Notes: a model not told the origin generated them from the letters alone. A stretch of 64,000 nucleotides of DNA from an uncultured Eggerthella sp. (GCA_905203045.1 CAJKUH010000011.1:7309-71308), one strand, 5' to 3'; positions 28,858-38,668 are shown, counted from the stretch's first letter. Program-made: numbers and translations.

Positions 28858-30327
28858 ATGGCTACTTCTTTTGATACCTCTAAAAAACACGCGCCCGAGT
28901 CCTTGGGCGCTGTCCTCGTTTTGGGCTTGGGCAAGTCGGGCACCGCTGCAGCGCACTACTGCACTGCGCTTTTGGGTACTCGCGTGTCGAAGCTGGTAAT
29001 CGCTGCAGGCCAGGCGACCGATGCCTCTCGTGCCGCCGCGCAGGAATTCCAGGAAAAGGGCGCTGAAGTGCTCTTCGATACCTATGAGTTCGAAGGCACG
29101 TTCGACGTGTGCATCGCAAGCCCGGGCATTTCGGAGAACTCCGATTTCTACCATGCTGCCCAGGCGGTGTCGACCGAGGTTATCAGCGAAGTGGAATTCG
29201 CGTGGCGTGAAAGCGCGGCCGATTCCGTATGGGTTGCCATCACGGGCACCAACGGCAAAACCACTACGACGGCACTGTGCGCTCACATCCTTTCCGTTTG
29301 CGGGAAGAAGGCCCAGGCGGTAGGCAACATCGGCGACACGTGCCTCGATGCGGTGGCAACGGGTGCCGTCGAGTACTATGTTGCCGAGGTTTCCTCGTAC
29401 CAGCTGGCTTCCACCAAGCTCTTCAAGCCCGATGTGGCGGTTCTTCTGAACATCACGCCCGACCACTTGAAGTGGCACGGCAGCCTGGAGGCATATGCCG
29501 AGGCCAAGCGTAAGATCTACGCCAACTGTGACGAGAATTGCACGGTTATCCTCGATGCCACCAACGATGTGGTGCGTGGATACGTGAAGGCTCTGAAGCG
29601 CACGCCCGCTGCAGAGCGCAAGTTCTCCTATATCCCCATGGGCACGTGCCACGGCTTGAACGAGAGCATGCGCGAAGATGCTTGTGGCGCCGATGCCGCG
29701 GCGTTTTTGGGCAACGGCGTGCTCACGGTCGATTTCAAGAACGTCAAGCATGCGCTTTGCTCCGCTTCCGATTTGCAGATCAAGGGTGAGCACAATGCTT
29801 CCAATGCGCTTGCTGCCGCTTCGGCCGCTATTGCCTTGGGCTGCGACGATGCGAAGATCGTCGAGGGTCTGAAGTCGTTTGCTCCGCTTGAGCACCGCAT
29901 CGAGCCGTGTGGCACCATTGCTGGCGTTCGCTGCTACAACGATTCGAAGGCAACCAACGTCGATGCAACGCTGAAGGCGCTTGCCGCATTCGGCGAAGAG
30001 CGTCCCATCGTTTTGCTGGGCGGCTGCGACAAAGGTACCGACCTTGCCGATTTGGTTGCCGGCGCAGAAGCCCATTGCAAGGCAGTAGTGTGCTTTGGCG
30101 CTGCCGGCGCGCGCTTCCTCAAGGCGTTTGAGGGAGCAAAGCTCCCCGTCTATTCTGCGGGCAACCTTGAGAGTGCCCTCGACGAAGCGCTTTCCCATGC
30201 CGAGGCGGGCGACATCGTCACGCTTTCCCCCGCTTGCTCTTCTTTCGACGAATTCTCGTGCTTCGAGGAGCGCGGCGACGTGTTCAAGCGCCTGGTAGCC
30301 GAGCGCAGCGCGAAGCGAGGTGCCTGA
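28858..30327 (+). CDS. murD: UDP-MurNAc-L-Ala:D-Glu ligase MurD
   Basis: 489 residues. The N-terminal Rossmann-like domain is LVLGLGKSGTAAA, the ATP loop AITGTNGKTTTTALC, followed by NIGDTCLDAV and the C-terminal NDSKATNVDATLKAL and LLGGCDKGTDL. It adds D-glutamate to UDP-MurNAc-L-Ala. It starts 3 bp after mraY, and its last codons overlap one candidate start of ftsW. Confidence 0.95.
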   Translation: MATSFDTSKKHAPESLGAVLVLGLGKSGTAAAHYCTALLGTRVSKLVIAAGQATDASRAAAQEFQEKGAEVLFDTYEFEGTFDVCIASPGISENSDFYHAAQAVSTEVISEVEFAWRESAADSVWVAITGTNGKTTTTALCAHILSVCGKKAQAVGNIGDTCLDAVATGAVEYYVAEVSSYQLASTKLFKPDVAVLLNITPDHLKWHGSLEAYAEAKRKIYANCDENCTVILDATNDVVRGYVKALKRTPAAERKFSYIPMGTCHGLNESMREDACGADAAAFLGNGVLTVDFKNVKHALCSASDLQIKGEHNASNALAAASAAIALGCDDAKIVEGLKSFAPLEHRIEPCGTIAGVRCYNDSKATNVDATLKALAAFGEERPIVLLGGCDKGTDLADLVAGAEAHCKAVVCFGAAGARFLKAFEGAKLPVYSAGNLESALDEALSHAEAGDIVTLSPACSSFDEFSCFEERGDVFKRLVAERSAKRGA

Positions 30328-31726
30328 TAGGTTTATGACCCGGGAGCGAAACACAGAACGAAAACGCAGCAAAACGCCCCCGCGATCCCTTTTCCAAAGC
30401 GCACCTGCTCAGGTGATGGGGCCAAGGCTCATGGTTATCCTGTCCACGTTCGCGCTTTTGGCCGTGGGCTTGGTCATGGTGTACTCGTCTTCTTCCATCA
30501 CCTCGTACGTGGAACAGGGCGACGCGCTGGGCGAAACCGTGAAGCAGTGTGCCTTCGCGCTGATAGGCACCGTTATTGCCGTGGCGGTTGCCTTCACGGT
30601 GAAGCAGGACAGCATGCAGGGCCGTGGTGGCTATGTTTTCTGGATCATATGCGTTGCTCTTATCGGTGTTACGGCGGTGTCGGGCACGGTAGGCTTGGGC
30701 GCTAAGCGCTGGCTTATCATCGGGCCCATCAGCATTCAGATTTCCGAGTTCGCCAAGATCGCCTTCGTTATGATGGGCGCGCGCATCGCCGCCGACTACC
30801 GCGAAGGACGCCTCGACCTTAATTCCGCCGCGAAGCAGACCATTGTTCTTGTGGCTGCCCCTTTGATCTTCATGTTCTTTGCCCAAAGCGACTTGGGCAC
30901 GACGCTCATCTGCTGCATCGGCTTGTTTTCCGTGCTGATTCTTTCCGGGCTGTCGGGAAGGAACGTGGTCGTGCTCATCGTGCTGAGCGTGGTTGTGATA
31001 GCGGTGTCGGTGCTTTCAAGGAGCTACCGCGCCGATCGTTTGGGCAACTTCATGGACCCCTGGTCGGATGCTCAGGGCACGGGCTACCAGCTGGTTCACT
31101 CGTTCAAGGCGCTTGCCTCGGGCGGTCTGTTCGGCGCTGGTATCGGCAATTCGTACGAGAAGCTGCAGTATTTGCCTGAAGCGGAAACCGACTTCATTTT
31201 CGCCATTATCGGTGAAGAGCTTGGCCTTATAGGCGCCCTGTTGGTGATCGTTGCGTTCTTGGTGTTCATGCGCGGCGGCTTTCTGATTGCCAGCCAGGCC
31301 AGTACCCCGTTCGGCTCGCTTCTGGCGGCAGGCCTTACCGTGATGATCGTGTTCCAGGCGTTCCTGAACATTTCGTGCGTGGTTGGGCTGTTCCCCACAA
31401 CGGGCAAACCGCTTCCCTTCATATCGTCGGGCGGCTCTTCGCTGCTTTCCTCGCTCACCTTAGTTGGTGTGCTTCTTTCGATATCTTTTGATTCGGATAA
31501 AGAAGGGGAGTATCGTCAACGTCGTGACAATTTGCAGGTAGTATCGAAGGTTCCTTCTTCCGGGCGCACCGCCCAGCAGGGAAGGAGCTCGAACGGGAGG
31601 GGAGCGCGAAGCCAACGTTTTGCGCTTTCGGAGCGTAGCGGCAGGCCGTCTTTGCAGGTGATAAGGGCGGATAGCATGCCAGCGTACGCAACAGAGGTTC
31701 GCTCAACGCGAACGCAAAGGAGGTAG
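30320..31726 (+). CDS. ftsW: lipid II polymerase FtsW (SEDS family)
   Basis: 468 residues from the GTG at 30320 (8 bp overlap with murD); an ATG at 30335 is an equally possible start. About ten membrane segments. SEDS landmarks include VGLGAKRWLIIGPISIQISE, the FAQSDLGTT region, YQLVHSFKALASGGLFG, and FPTTGKPLPFISSGGSS near the end. The C-terminal ~90 residues are a basic cytoplasmic tail. It is the glycosyltransferase partner of FtsI. Confidence 0.94.
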   Translation: MPDRFMTRERNTERKRSKTPPRSLFQSAPAQVMGPRLMVILSTFALLAVGLVMVYSSSSITSYVEQGDALGETVKQCAFALIGTVIAVAVAFTVKQDSMQGRGGYVFWIICVALIGVTAVSGTVGLGAKRWLIIGPISIQISEFAKIAFVMMGARIAADYREGRLDLNSAAKQTIVLVAAPLIFMFFAQSDLGTTLICCIGLFSVLILSGLSGRNVVVLIVLSVVVIAVSVLSRSYRADRLGNFMDPWSDAQGTGYQLVHSFKALASGGLFGAGIGNSYEKLQYLPEAETDFIFAIIGEELGLIGALLVIVAFLVFMRGGFLIASQASTPFGSLLAAGLTVMIVFQAFLNISCVVGLFPTTGKPLPFISSGGSSLLSSLTLVGVLLSISFDSDKEGEYRQRRDNLQVVSKVPSSGRTAQQGRSSNGRGARSQRFALSERSGRPSLQVIRADSMPAYATEVRSTRTQRR

Positions 31727-31731
31727 CACTC

Positions 31732-32850
31732 ATGCGCGTAGTGCTTTCCGGCGGCGGTACCGCCGGCCATATCAACCCTGCCCTCGCTTTGGCAGAGGTT
31801 CTTACCGAACGTGGCCACGAGGTGCTGTATGCTGGCACCCCCAATGGCGTTGAGTCGAAGCTTGTTCCAGCGGCGGGCATCCCGTTCAAGGGCTTCGAGG
31901 CAGCGGGATTCGATCGCAGCCACCCGCTTTCGTTGGCGAAGGGTCTTCGCAAGATCTCGAAGTCGTCGAAGTTGGCGGTTAAGTGGTTCCTGGACATCCG
32001 TCCCGATGTGGTGGTGGTGTTCGGCGGCTATGTGTGCCTTCCGGTAGCTCAGGCGGCAAAGCGCATGGGCATTCCCGTGGTTATCCACGAGCAGAATTCC
32101 GTCATGGGCATGGCAAATGACTTCATCTCGAAGTACGCTGCGGCGGTGTGCCTGACTTATCGTGTTGCCGGACATGGCGTTGCCGACCAATCGAAGGTCC
32201 TGATAACGGGCAACCCGGTTCGCTCTTCGGTGCTGAAGGCCACGCGTGAAGAGGGTCGTGATTACTTGGGCATCCCGCAAGATGCCACGATGCTCTTGGT
32301 GTTCGGCGGCAGCTTGGGTGCTCGTCATATCAACACGGCGTTGGTGGCCATGAAAGACGAGCTTCTTGACATGGACAACGTATACGTGGTGCACATCACC
32401 GGCCCGAAGGAGCTTGACACGGTAACCGAGGCGCTTGCCCTCACCGAGGAAGAGAAGAAGCGCTACCAGGTTATGGGCTATCAGGATCATATGGGCGAAA
32501 CGCTTGCCGCTGCCGACCTGATCGTGTCTCGCGCAGGCGCATCTTCCCTCGCGGAAATCTCGGCACGCTGCATTCCTGCCGTGCTGATCCCGTTCCCCTA
32601 TGCGACGGCCGACCACCAAACGGTGAATGCGTCCGAATACGTGGACCGTGGCGCCGCTGTCCTTATCCAGGACGATAAGGTGGAAGAGCCCGAATTTGCC
32701 GAAGAGGTATTCAAGCTGCTTCGCGACCCTGAGGCACGCGCGAAGATGAGCGATGCGGCGGCGACTTTCGAAACGCAGGATGCTGCCGGCAGGCTCGGCG
32801 ATGTGGTTGAGCTTGTGGGCCTGGAGCGCAGCAAGAACAAGGAGCAGTAA
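31732..32850 (+). CDS. murG: UDP-GlcNAc:lipid I GlcNAc transferase MurG
   Basis: 372 residues, GT-B fold. The N-terminal glycine loop is LSGGGTAGHINPALALA; GGYVCLPVAQAA, HEQNSVMGMAN, the second-domain loop VFGGSLGARHIN, and the donor-binding ISRAGASS-like VSRAGASSLAEIS followed by IPFPYATADHQTVNA are all present. It makes lipid II. AAAGGAGG lies 6 bases upstream, within the end of ftsW. Confidence 0.96.
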   Translation: MRVVLSGGGTAGHINPALALAEVLTERGHEVLYAGTPNGVESKLVPAAGIPFKGFEAAGFDRSHPLSLAKGLRKISKSSKLAVKWFLDIRPDVVVVFGGYVCLPVAQAAKRMGIPVVIHEQNSVMGMANDFISKYAAAVCLTYRVAGHGVADQSKVLITGNPVRSSVLKATREEGRDYLGIPQDATMLLVFGGSLGARHINTALVAMKDELLDMDNVYVVHITGPKELDTVTEALALTEEEKKRYQVMGYQDHMGETLAAADLIVSRAGASSLAEISARCIPAVLIPFPYATADHQTVNASEYVDRGAAVLIQDDKVEEPEFAEEVFKLLRDPEARAKMSDAAATFETQDAAGRLGDVVELVGLERSKNKEQ

Positions 32851-32929
32851 GCCTGCGCAGAAGTTATGATGCTGCGCTTGGCTTTGGGGCATTTCTATAC
32901 AATGAGGGGCGATCCCTAGGAGGCTATCC

Positions 32930-34348
32930 GTGACGGAGAATCGCATTAACAACGTACATTTCATCGGCATTGGCGGAGTTGGCATGAGCGGTATTGCCCG
33001 CGTTGCCAAGGAGCAGGGCATGGAAGTGTCCGGTTCCGACCTGCGCGAAAGCCGTTATACCCAGCAGCTGCGCGAAGCGGGCGTGAAGGTGTTCATCGGC
33101 CAACGTGCAGCTAATTTGGAAGGGCTCGAGCCCGATGTGGTGGTAGTGTCTACCGCTATTTTGGAAAACAATCCTGAGCTTATCGAGGCCAAGAACCGTA
33201 ACATTCCCATTTGGCATCGTGCCAAGATGCTCGCTGCACTGGGCGTTGGCCACGATACGCTGGCCGTTGCCGGCACGCATGGCAAGACCACGACGTCTTC
33301 CATGCTCGCTTCCGTTCTGGACGCTATGGGCTACGACCCCACGTTCCTTATCGGCGGAATCGTGCGGGCCTACGGCTCGAACGCCCATTGTGGCAAAGGC
33401 GACTACTACGTGGTGGAAGCCGACGAATCCGATAAGTCGTTTACGTACCTTGACCCGACCTCGGTGCTCATCACCAACATCGAGGCAGACCACCTTGACC
33501 ACTACAGCGGCCTTGATGAAATCTACCAGCTGTTCGGTGACTTCATGAGCTCGGTTCACGAGGACGGATGCTGCGTGGTATGCGGCGAAGATGCCGGATT
33601 GGTCGAAGCCGCACGCAAAACGGGCAAGAAGGTTCTGACATATGGCTTCTCTACTGAATGCGATACAGTGGTGTCGGATTACCAGACCGAAGGGGTATCC
33701 ATTTCCTTTACGGTGACGTTGCCCGATGGCACGGCTCTTCCTTGCCATATCAAGCAGAACCCGGGCCGCCACAATGCGCTCAATGCCGCAGGCGTTCTGA
33801 CGCTTCTTTCGACGCGCGGCGTCGATATGCAGAAGGCTGCGGCGGCAATGTCGGAGTTCATGGGCGTCCGTCGTCGTTTCGATTTGGTTGGCAAGGCCGA
33901 CGGTGTAACGATCCTCGACGACTACGCGCACCATCCCACTGAAATCACGGCAACCATTGCCGCGGCAAAGGGCCTTGACTTCAAGCGCGTATGTGTGGTG
34001 TTCCAGCCCCATCGCTATTCCCGTATCCGCCTGTTCACCGAGGTTCTGAAAGACGAGTTCGGCCATGCGTTCGACCAGGCCGACATGGTGACGTTCCTGG
34101 ACGTGTATCCCGCAGGCGAAACGCCGGTTCCCGGCGTGACGGGCAAAACCTTCATGCAGCCTATCTACGACAACCCGAACCACCCCGCCGACTTGAACTA
34201 CGTTGATCGTCGTATGCAGGTTGTGCCGTTCCTGTTGGAAAAGCTCCAGCCGGGCGATTTGATCATCACCATGGGTGCAGGCGACGTAACCTCTATCGGC
34301 CCCGAGCTTTTGGCGGCTTTGCAGGAGCGCGAAGAGAGCCGTAAATAA
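32930..34348 (+). CDS. murC: UDP-MurNAc:L-Ala ligase MurC
   Basis: 472 residues with a GTG start preceded by AGGAGG. HFIGIGGVGMSGIARVA is the UDP-binding start, AVAGTHGKTTTSSML the ATP loop, EADESDKSF and NIEADHLDHY are core motifs, and LDDYAHHPTEI lies in the C-terminal domain. It starts the stem peptide. Its stop overlaps the murB start by one base. Confidence 0.96.
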   Translation: MTENRINNVHFIGIGGVGMSGIARVAKEQGMEVSGSDLRESRYTQQLREAGVKVFIGQRAANLEGLEPDVVVVSTAILENNPELIEAKNRNIPIWHRAKMLAALGVGHDTLAVAGTHGKTTTSSMLASVLDAMGYDPTFLIGGIVRAYGSNAHCGKGDYYVVEADESDKSFTYLDPTSVLITNIEADHLDHYSGLDEIYQLFGDFMSSVHEDGCCVVCGEDAGLVEAARKTGKKVLTYGFSTECDTVVSDYQTEGVSISFTVTLPDGTALPCHIKQNPGRHNALNAAGVLTLLSTRGVDMQKAAAAMSEFMGVRRRFDLVGKADGVTILDDYAHHPTEITATIAAAKGLDFKRVCVVFQPHRYSRIRLFTEVLKDEFGHAFDQADMVTFLDVYPAGETPVPGVTGKTFMQPIYDNPNHPADLNYVDRRMQVVPFLLEKLQPGDLIITMGAGDVTSIGPELLAALQEREESRK

Positions 34349-35292
34349 TGGCAGCGCGTCATGCCTCTGAGCTGGAGCTTTTGCGGTTTGACGACGAGTT
34401 CGACGGCATTATCAAGCTCGATGAGCCGATGTCTCGCCACACTACGTACCGCATCGGCGGCCCTGCGCATGCGTTTGCCGAGGTGAACAGCATCGCAGCA
34501 TTGAGCACTGTTCTGAAGGTGTGCGCCTCTGAAGGCTTCGAATGGTTCATTGCCGGAAAGGGCTCGAACCTTTTGGTTGCTGACGAAGGCTACCCTGGTG
34601 TGGTGATTACGCTGGCAGGCGAGTTCCGCAGCTGGCAGTTCGACGAATCCGAGAGCACAGTGATCGTGGGCGCGGGAACCATGCTTTCCCGTCTGGTGCA
34701 GGAAGTGTTCCACAACGGGTATTCCGGCATGGAATTCGCAGTGGGAACGCCGGGCACTGTTGGCGGCGCTTTGGTTCAGAATGCCGGCACGGCACATGAC
34801 TGGATCGGCTCACGCGTGGTTTCGGTTACCACCTACCATGCCGAAAGGGGTCTTAAAAGATACCTTGCCAACGAGCTTTCGTGGGGGTACCGTACCTCAT
34901 CGTTTGCCGCTGACGAGGTCATCGTCGAATGCGAGCTGCGCCTTGAAAAGGCATTTTCGGGCAACATCTCGGAGCGCATGAACACCCTTCTTGCGCGAAG
35001 GAAAGAAACGCAGCCTTTGGAGTATCCAACGTGTGGCAGCGTTTTCATGAACCCAGAGGGGCAGTCGGTCGGCGAGCTTATCGAGGAAGCGGGCTTGAAG
35101 GGCAAGCGCTGCGGAGCGGCGCAGGTGTCTGAAAAGCACGCTAACTTTATTGTGAACACGGGAGGCGCAACGGCGCATGACGTTGCAACCTTGATACAGG
35201 AAGTGCGACAAGAGGTAAGGAGGCGCTATGGCATCGAACTCCAGACGGAGGTCAAGTTCCTCGGGTTCCCGGTCGACTTCTTCGAGGAATAG
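34348..35292 (+). CDS. murB: UDP-N-acetylenolpyruvoylglucosamine reductase MurB
   Basis: 314 residues. FAD-binding PCMH-type fold: HTTYRIGGPAHAF, AGKGSNLLVADEGYPGVVI, GMEFAVGTPGTVGGAL, and YRTSSFA. The late motif CGSVFMNPEG and GLKGKRCGAAQVSEKHANFI favour the type I group. It reduces UDP-GlcNAc-enolpyruvate to UDP-MurNAc with NADPH. The last 65 bp overlap the ftsQ start. Confidence 0.95.
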   Translation: MAARHASELELLRFDDEFDGIIKLDEPMSRHTTYRIGGPAHAFAEVNSIAALSTVLKVCASEGFEWFIAGKGSNLLVADEGYPGVVITLAGEFRSWQFDESESTVIVGAGTMLSRLVQEVFHNGYSGMEFAVGTPGTVGGALVQNAGTAHDWIGSRVVSVTTYHAERGLKRYLANELSWGYRTSSFAADEVIVECELRLEKAFSGNISERMNTLLARRKETQPLEYPTCGSVFMNPEGQSVGELIEEAGLKGKRCGAAQVSEKHANFIVNTGGATAHDVATLIQEVRQEVRRRYGIELQTEVKFLGFPVDFFEE

Positions 35293-36382
35293 GGTTTCCA
35301 CGCGTCCTACCTCGGTGAAGGGGCGTCCCAGCCAAAGCCGCACGCTCAGGTCGTCGCAACGCCCCAGCTATGGCTCGTCCTATGGCGGAGCATCGATGAA
35401 CCGCTCCTCCTCAAGGCGGTCGACTCCTTCGCCATCGCGTCGTTCTTCGTCGTATTCTGCTCGTCCCAGCGCTGCAGGTGCTCGTCCGTCCGCTCGGTCT
35501 GGATCGCGTTCGCAGAGTCGGTATGGCAGTGATGGATCTCTGCGCTCGGTGAGCGTATCGGAAGTGCGCAGCGCCCAACGACGTCAGGCCTCGTCGCACC
35601 ATGCTGCATCGCGAAAAGTGGTAGGCGTCCTCGTTGCTTTTGTTGTGGTGTTGGGGGCTTTCGGCATCGGCGGGTTTGCCCTTTCCAGCTCGGGTGCCTT
35701 CGCGGTTGAGCAAGTCACGGTTTCCGGAGCCGACCACCTGTCCAGCAACGAGCTTACCGAATTGGCGGCCGTGCCAGCGGGTTCTACTCTGCTCAATGTC
35801 GATGCAAACGGCATCGCGACAAGGCTCGGCTCGAACCCTTGGGTGAAAAGCGCTTCGGTCGATCGCATTTTCCCCAATACCTTGAACCTCAGCATCACCG
35901 AGCGAACCATATCGGCGGTGGTTGCGGTGACAGTTGACAGCTCGAACACGGTGGAGCGATGGGTGCTTTCCTCGGATGGCATGTGGCTCACCAAGATTCC
36001 CGACGATCGCAACAGCGCAGAGGGGAAGGCACTACCCGATTCGGTGTACGACGATGCGTCCAACGCGCTCGAGATCACCGACATCCCGTACGGCTCGACG
36101 CCGGAAGCGGGTTCGTACTGCAACAACGCAAACGTCGAAAACGCCCTAGGCGTGATCGACGGCATGACCACTGAGCTTGCCGATCAGGTGAAGAGCGTTG
36201 CCGCTGCCAGCAGCGATTCCACCACGCTTACCTTGAAAAACGGTATCGAGATTGCCTTCGGCGACTCGAAGGACATTCGAGACAAGGAGCGGGTGTGCCT
36301 GCAGCTCATGAAAGAACATGAAGGCAAGATTTCGTATATAAATGTACGAGTTGTGAATAAACCTGTTTGGCGCTCGGTTTAG
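35228..36382 (+). CDS. ftsQ: FtsQ/DivIB division protein
   Basis: 384 residues. The first ~125 are a Ser/Arg/Pro-rich, probably disordered cytoplasmic region, followed by one membrane segment (VVGVLVAFVVVLGAFGIGGF), a POTRA domain (AVEQVTVSGADHLSSNELTE, NTLNLSITERT) and the FtsQ C-terminal region ending in INVRVVNKPVW. AAGGAGG precedes the ATG, which lies 65 bp inside murB. It bridges FtsL and the divisome. The cytoplasmic tail is several times longer than in E. coli FtsQ (about 25 residues). Confidence 0.92.
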   Translation: MASNSRRRSSSSGSRSTSSRNRVSTRPTSVKGRPSQSRTLRSSQRPSYGSSYGGASMNRSSSRRSTPSPSRRSSSYSARPSAAGARPSARSGSRSQSRYGSDGSLRSVSVSEVRSAQRRQASSHHAASRKVVGVLVAFVVVLGAFGIGGFALSSSGAFAVEQVTVSGADHLSSNELTELAAVPAGSTLLNVDANGIATRLGSNPWVKSASVDRIFPNTLNLSITERTISAVVAVTVDSSNTVERWVLSSDGMWLTKIPDDRNSAEGKALPDSVYDDASNALEITDIPYGSTPEAGSYCNNANVENALGVIDGMTTELADQVKSVAAASSDSTTLTLKNGIEIAFGDSKDIRDKERVCLQLMKEHEGKISYINVRVVNKPVWRSV

Positions 36383-36406
36383 TGCAGGCCAGGGGGTCTG
36401 CTCGTT

Positions 36407-36434
36407 TTGCAAACAACAGGCCATTGTGTAAAAT
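36407..36434 (+). promoter_or_regulatory. candidate ftsZ promoter
   Basis: TTGCAA (36407-36412) and TAAAAT (36429-36434) with a 16-base spacer lie in the 121-bp gap between ftsQ and ftsZ. A separate promoter for ftsZ is common in other bacteria. Confidence 0.6.
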
Positions 36435-36503
36435 AACTTGCGTGTCTCATTGGGCATTTGTGCCCTGAGGCAGCGCTGAAATGAAATCGAAAGCGAGCAC
36501 ATA

Positions 36504-37616
36504 ATGCAACAGATTCTTGGCAACGATAATCTCGCGGTTATCAAAGTTGTCGGCGTAGGCGGCGGCGGCACGAATGCCGTAAACCGCATGGTTGAAGCCG
36601 GCATCAAGGGCGTTGAGTTCATCGCCGTAAACACCGACCGTCAGGCCCTTCTTCTTTCCGATGCGGATAAGACCATCCATATCGGTGAGGAAATCACCCG
36701 TGGCTTGGGCGCAGGTGCCAATCCTGAGGTTGGCTGCCAGGCGGCCGAGGAATCCCGTTCCGAGATCCGTGAAGCGCTTGCCGATGCCGACATGGTATTC
36801 GTAACCGCTGGTGAAGGCGGTGGCACCGGTACGGGTGCTGCTCCTGTTGTTGCAGAAATCGCTCGTGAGGAAATCGGTGCCCTTACCGTCGGCATCGTAA
36901 CCAAGCCTTTCAGCTTCGAAGGTCGCCTTCGTCGCAACCAGGCAGAGCAGGGCATCGACTACCTCTCCCAGAAGGTAGACACCCTCATCGTCATCCCGAA
37001 CGATCGCTTGCTCGAGATCGTCGAAAAGAAGACCAGCATGCTCGATGCGTTCCGTATTGCCGACGACACCCTGCGTCAGGGCATCCAGGGCGTTACCGAC
37101 CTCATCACCATTCCTGGCTTGATCAACCTCGACTTCGCCGATATCCGCACCGTTATGAAGGACGCTGGCACGGCTATGATGGGCATCGGTCTTGCGTCCG
37201 GTGACTCCCGTGCGCTTGATGCTGCCCAGCAGGCTATCAACTCCAACCTGCTTGAAACGTCCATTGCTGGCGCTTCCCGCATCCTGTTCTCTATTGCAGG
37301 CGGTCCCGACCTGGCGCTTTCCGAAGTTGACGAAGCTGCCAAGGTTGTTGAAGCAGTTGCCGACGAAAACGCCAACATCATCTACGGTCAGATTGTCGAT
37401 GAAGAACTGGGCGACACCATCCGCATTACCGTTATCGCAACGGGCTTCAAGGCGGGTAGCTCTCAGTCGGCTATGGACTTCGGCCGTCGTGACAACGTGT
37501 TCGCTTCCACGACCGGCTCTGCTCAGAAGACCAGCAACAATCAGCGCCCGCTGTATCCTTCTGAGCCCCGCTTCGCCGACGAAGACTACATTCCCGATTT
37601 CCTGAAGCGCCAGTAA
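36504..37616 (+). CDS. ftsZ: cell division GTPase FtsZ
   Basis: 370 residues. Tubulin-fold GTPase: [16 protein letters not shown], the tubulin signature [15 protein letters not shown] (about residues 104-118), and [11 protein letters not shown] with the T7-loop region. The C-terminal peptide is [10 protein letters not shown], resembling the conserved D-IP-FL-R tail that binds SepF or FtsA. The linker is short, about 40 residues. Codon use is strongly biased, as in highly expressed genes. With no ftsA in the cluster, SepF (3 kb downstream) is the likely membrane anchor. Confidence 0.98.
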   Translation: MQQILGNDNLAVIKVVGVGGGGTNAVNRMVEAGIKGVEFIAVNTDRQALLLSDADKTIHIGEEITRGLGAGANPEVGCQAAEESRSEIREALADADMVFVTAGEGGGTGTGAAPVVAEIAREEIGALTVGIVTKPFSFEGRLRRNQAEQGIDYLSQKVDTLIVIPNDRLLEIVEKKTSMLDAFRIADDTLRQGIQGVTDLITIPGLINLDFADIRTVMKDAGTAMMGIGLASGDSRALDAAQQAINSNLLETSIAGASRILFSIAGGPDLALSEVDEAAKVVEAVADENANIIYGQIVDEELGDTIRITVIATGFKAGSSQSAMDFGRRDNVFASTTGSAQKTSNNQRPLYPSEPRFADEDYIPDFLKRQ

Positions 37617-37659
37617 AAACATACGTGCATTATTTGCTTTCAACGTAAGAAGGCTTTCT

Positions 37660-38517
37660 ATGACGACCCTTGTTCTGCCCGACCCTGAGTTGACCAAGGG
37701 TCGTTTTGCGTCCATTTCCGCTTACACCGATGAAGCGCTCTATGAAGCCACAGGCGTGCGCATCGCCTTCACCACACGTGAAGGGGGAGTGAGCACAGGC
37801 GCCTACTCTTCGCTCAACCTTGGCTCGCATGTCAAAGACGATCTTTCTGCCGTTCAGGAGAACCGCCGTCGCGTACAGCAGGCATTTGACTGCGAAGACG
37901 GCGAGCTTATCGTGCCGAACCAGGTTCACGGCAACGTTGTGCTTGATGTAGGCAATCCTGCAGCGCTTGGCCATCTTTTTTTGCGTGAGGAAGCCGATGC
38001 GGTACGTGAGCGTGCGGCACAGGGTGCCGACGGCCTGGTTGTCAATGCGCGGGGCGTTGCGGCGCTTCTGTGCTACGCCGACTGCGTGCCGGTGATCATC
38101 GTTTCGCCAACGGGTCGCTTTGCCGTGGTGCATGCCGGCTGGCGCGGTGTGGACAATTTGATATCCGCCAAAACGGTAAGGATGATGGCGCAAGCCGATG
38201 CTGATGCTCTGGGCGCTGAGGCTGCTGCGATGTACAACGTGTATATCGGTCCGCATATCGGCCCCGAGTGCTTTGAGACGGGCGCGGATGTGTACCAGCG
38301 TTTTGTACGCCAATTCGGCGAAGAATGCGCCTACGATGCCACCCATATCGATTTGGCTGAGGGTCTGCGCATCCAGCTTCGTAAGACAGGGGTGACGCCC
38401 GAACGTGTATGCGACTTGGGCAAATGCACCGTATGCGGCAACGACGAGTTCTTCTCGTACCGTGGGCAGGGCGGCACGTGCGGTCGTCATGGCGCCTTTG
38501 CGGTTAAAGCACGCTAG
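37660..38517 (+). CDS. pgeF: PgeF/YfiH family purine nucleoside phosphorylase-like protein
   Basis: 285 residues. Multicopper-oxidase-like (DUF152) fold: FTTREGGVSTGAYSSLNLG, NQVHGNVV, YADCVPVIIVSP, HAGWRG, GPHIGPECFE and CGNDEFFSYRGQGGTCGRHG. The zinc-ligand set (His, Cys, His) is present in QVHG, ADCVP and HAGWRG. Family members edit muropeptide precursors or act as purine nucleoside phosphorylases. It often lies downstream of ftsZ in Gram-positive bacteria. Confidence 0.93.
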   Translation: MTTLVLPDPELTKGRFASISAYTDEALYEATGVRIAFTTREGGVSTGAYSSLNLGSHVKDDLSAVQENRRRVQQAFDCEDGELIVPNQVHGNVVLDVGNPAALGHLFLREEADAVRERAAQGADGLVVNARGVAALLCYADCVPVIIVSPTGRFAVVHAGWRGVDNLISAKTVRMMAQADADALGAEAAAMYNVYIGPHIGPECFETGADVYQRFVRQFGEECAYDATHIDLAEGLRIQLRKTGVTPERVCDLGKCTVCGNDEFFSYRGQGGTCGRHGAFAVKAR

Positions 38518-38518
38518 C

Positions 38519-38668
38519 GTGGCAAAAAAGCGCACAACTCAAGGATCATCTTCCGGATGGTCATTGATCTTCGTTCTTGCGTTTTGCCTGCTGGTATGTT
38601 GGGGCATGGCTTCCTTTTGGGCGTCTTTTGTTGGCGCCCTTTTGAAAATATGCTGGCTTGCGGTGTAG
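38519..38668 (+). CDS. small membrane protein (49 aa), unknown
   Basis: A GTG codon starts one base after the pgeF stop and opens a 49-residue frame: basic Lys/Arg/Ser N-terminus (VAKKRTTQGSSSGW), then a hydrophobic stretch of about 30 residues rich in Leu, Phe, Trp and Ala, ending at the stop at 38668. The pattern is that of a real single-pass small membrane protein, and no other gene occupies this 193-bp gap. There is no clear ribosome site, so translation would rely on coupling to pgeF. Confidence 0.4.
   Translation: MAKKRTTQGSSSGWSLIFVLAFCLLVCWGMASFWASFVGALLKICWLAV

Noticed and set aside
27541..30372. 943-codon open frame on the minus strand
   Set aside because: It lies antisense to murF, mraY and murD, all clearly real; the translation is Arg/His/Gly-rich without domains. 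It is a by-product of codon bias.
31516..33021. 501-codon open frame on the minus strand
   Set aside because: Antisense to ftsW and murG; no recognisable motif or ribosome site.
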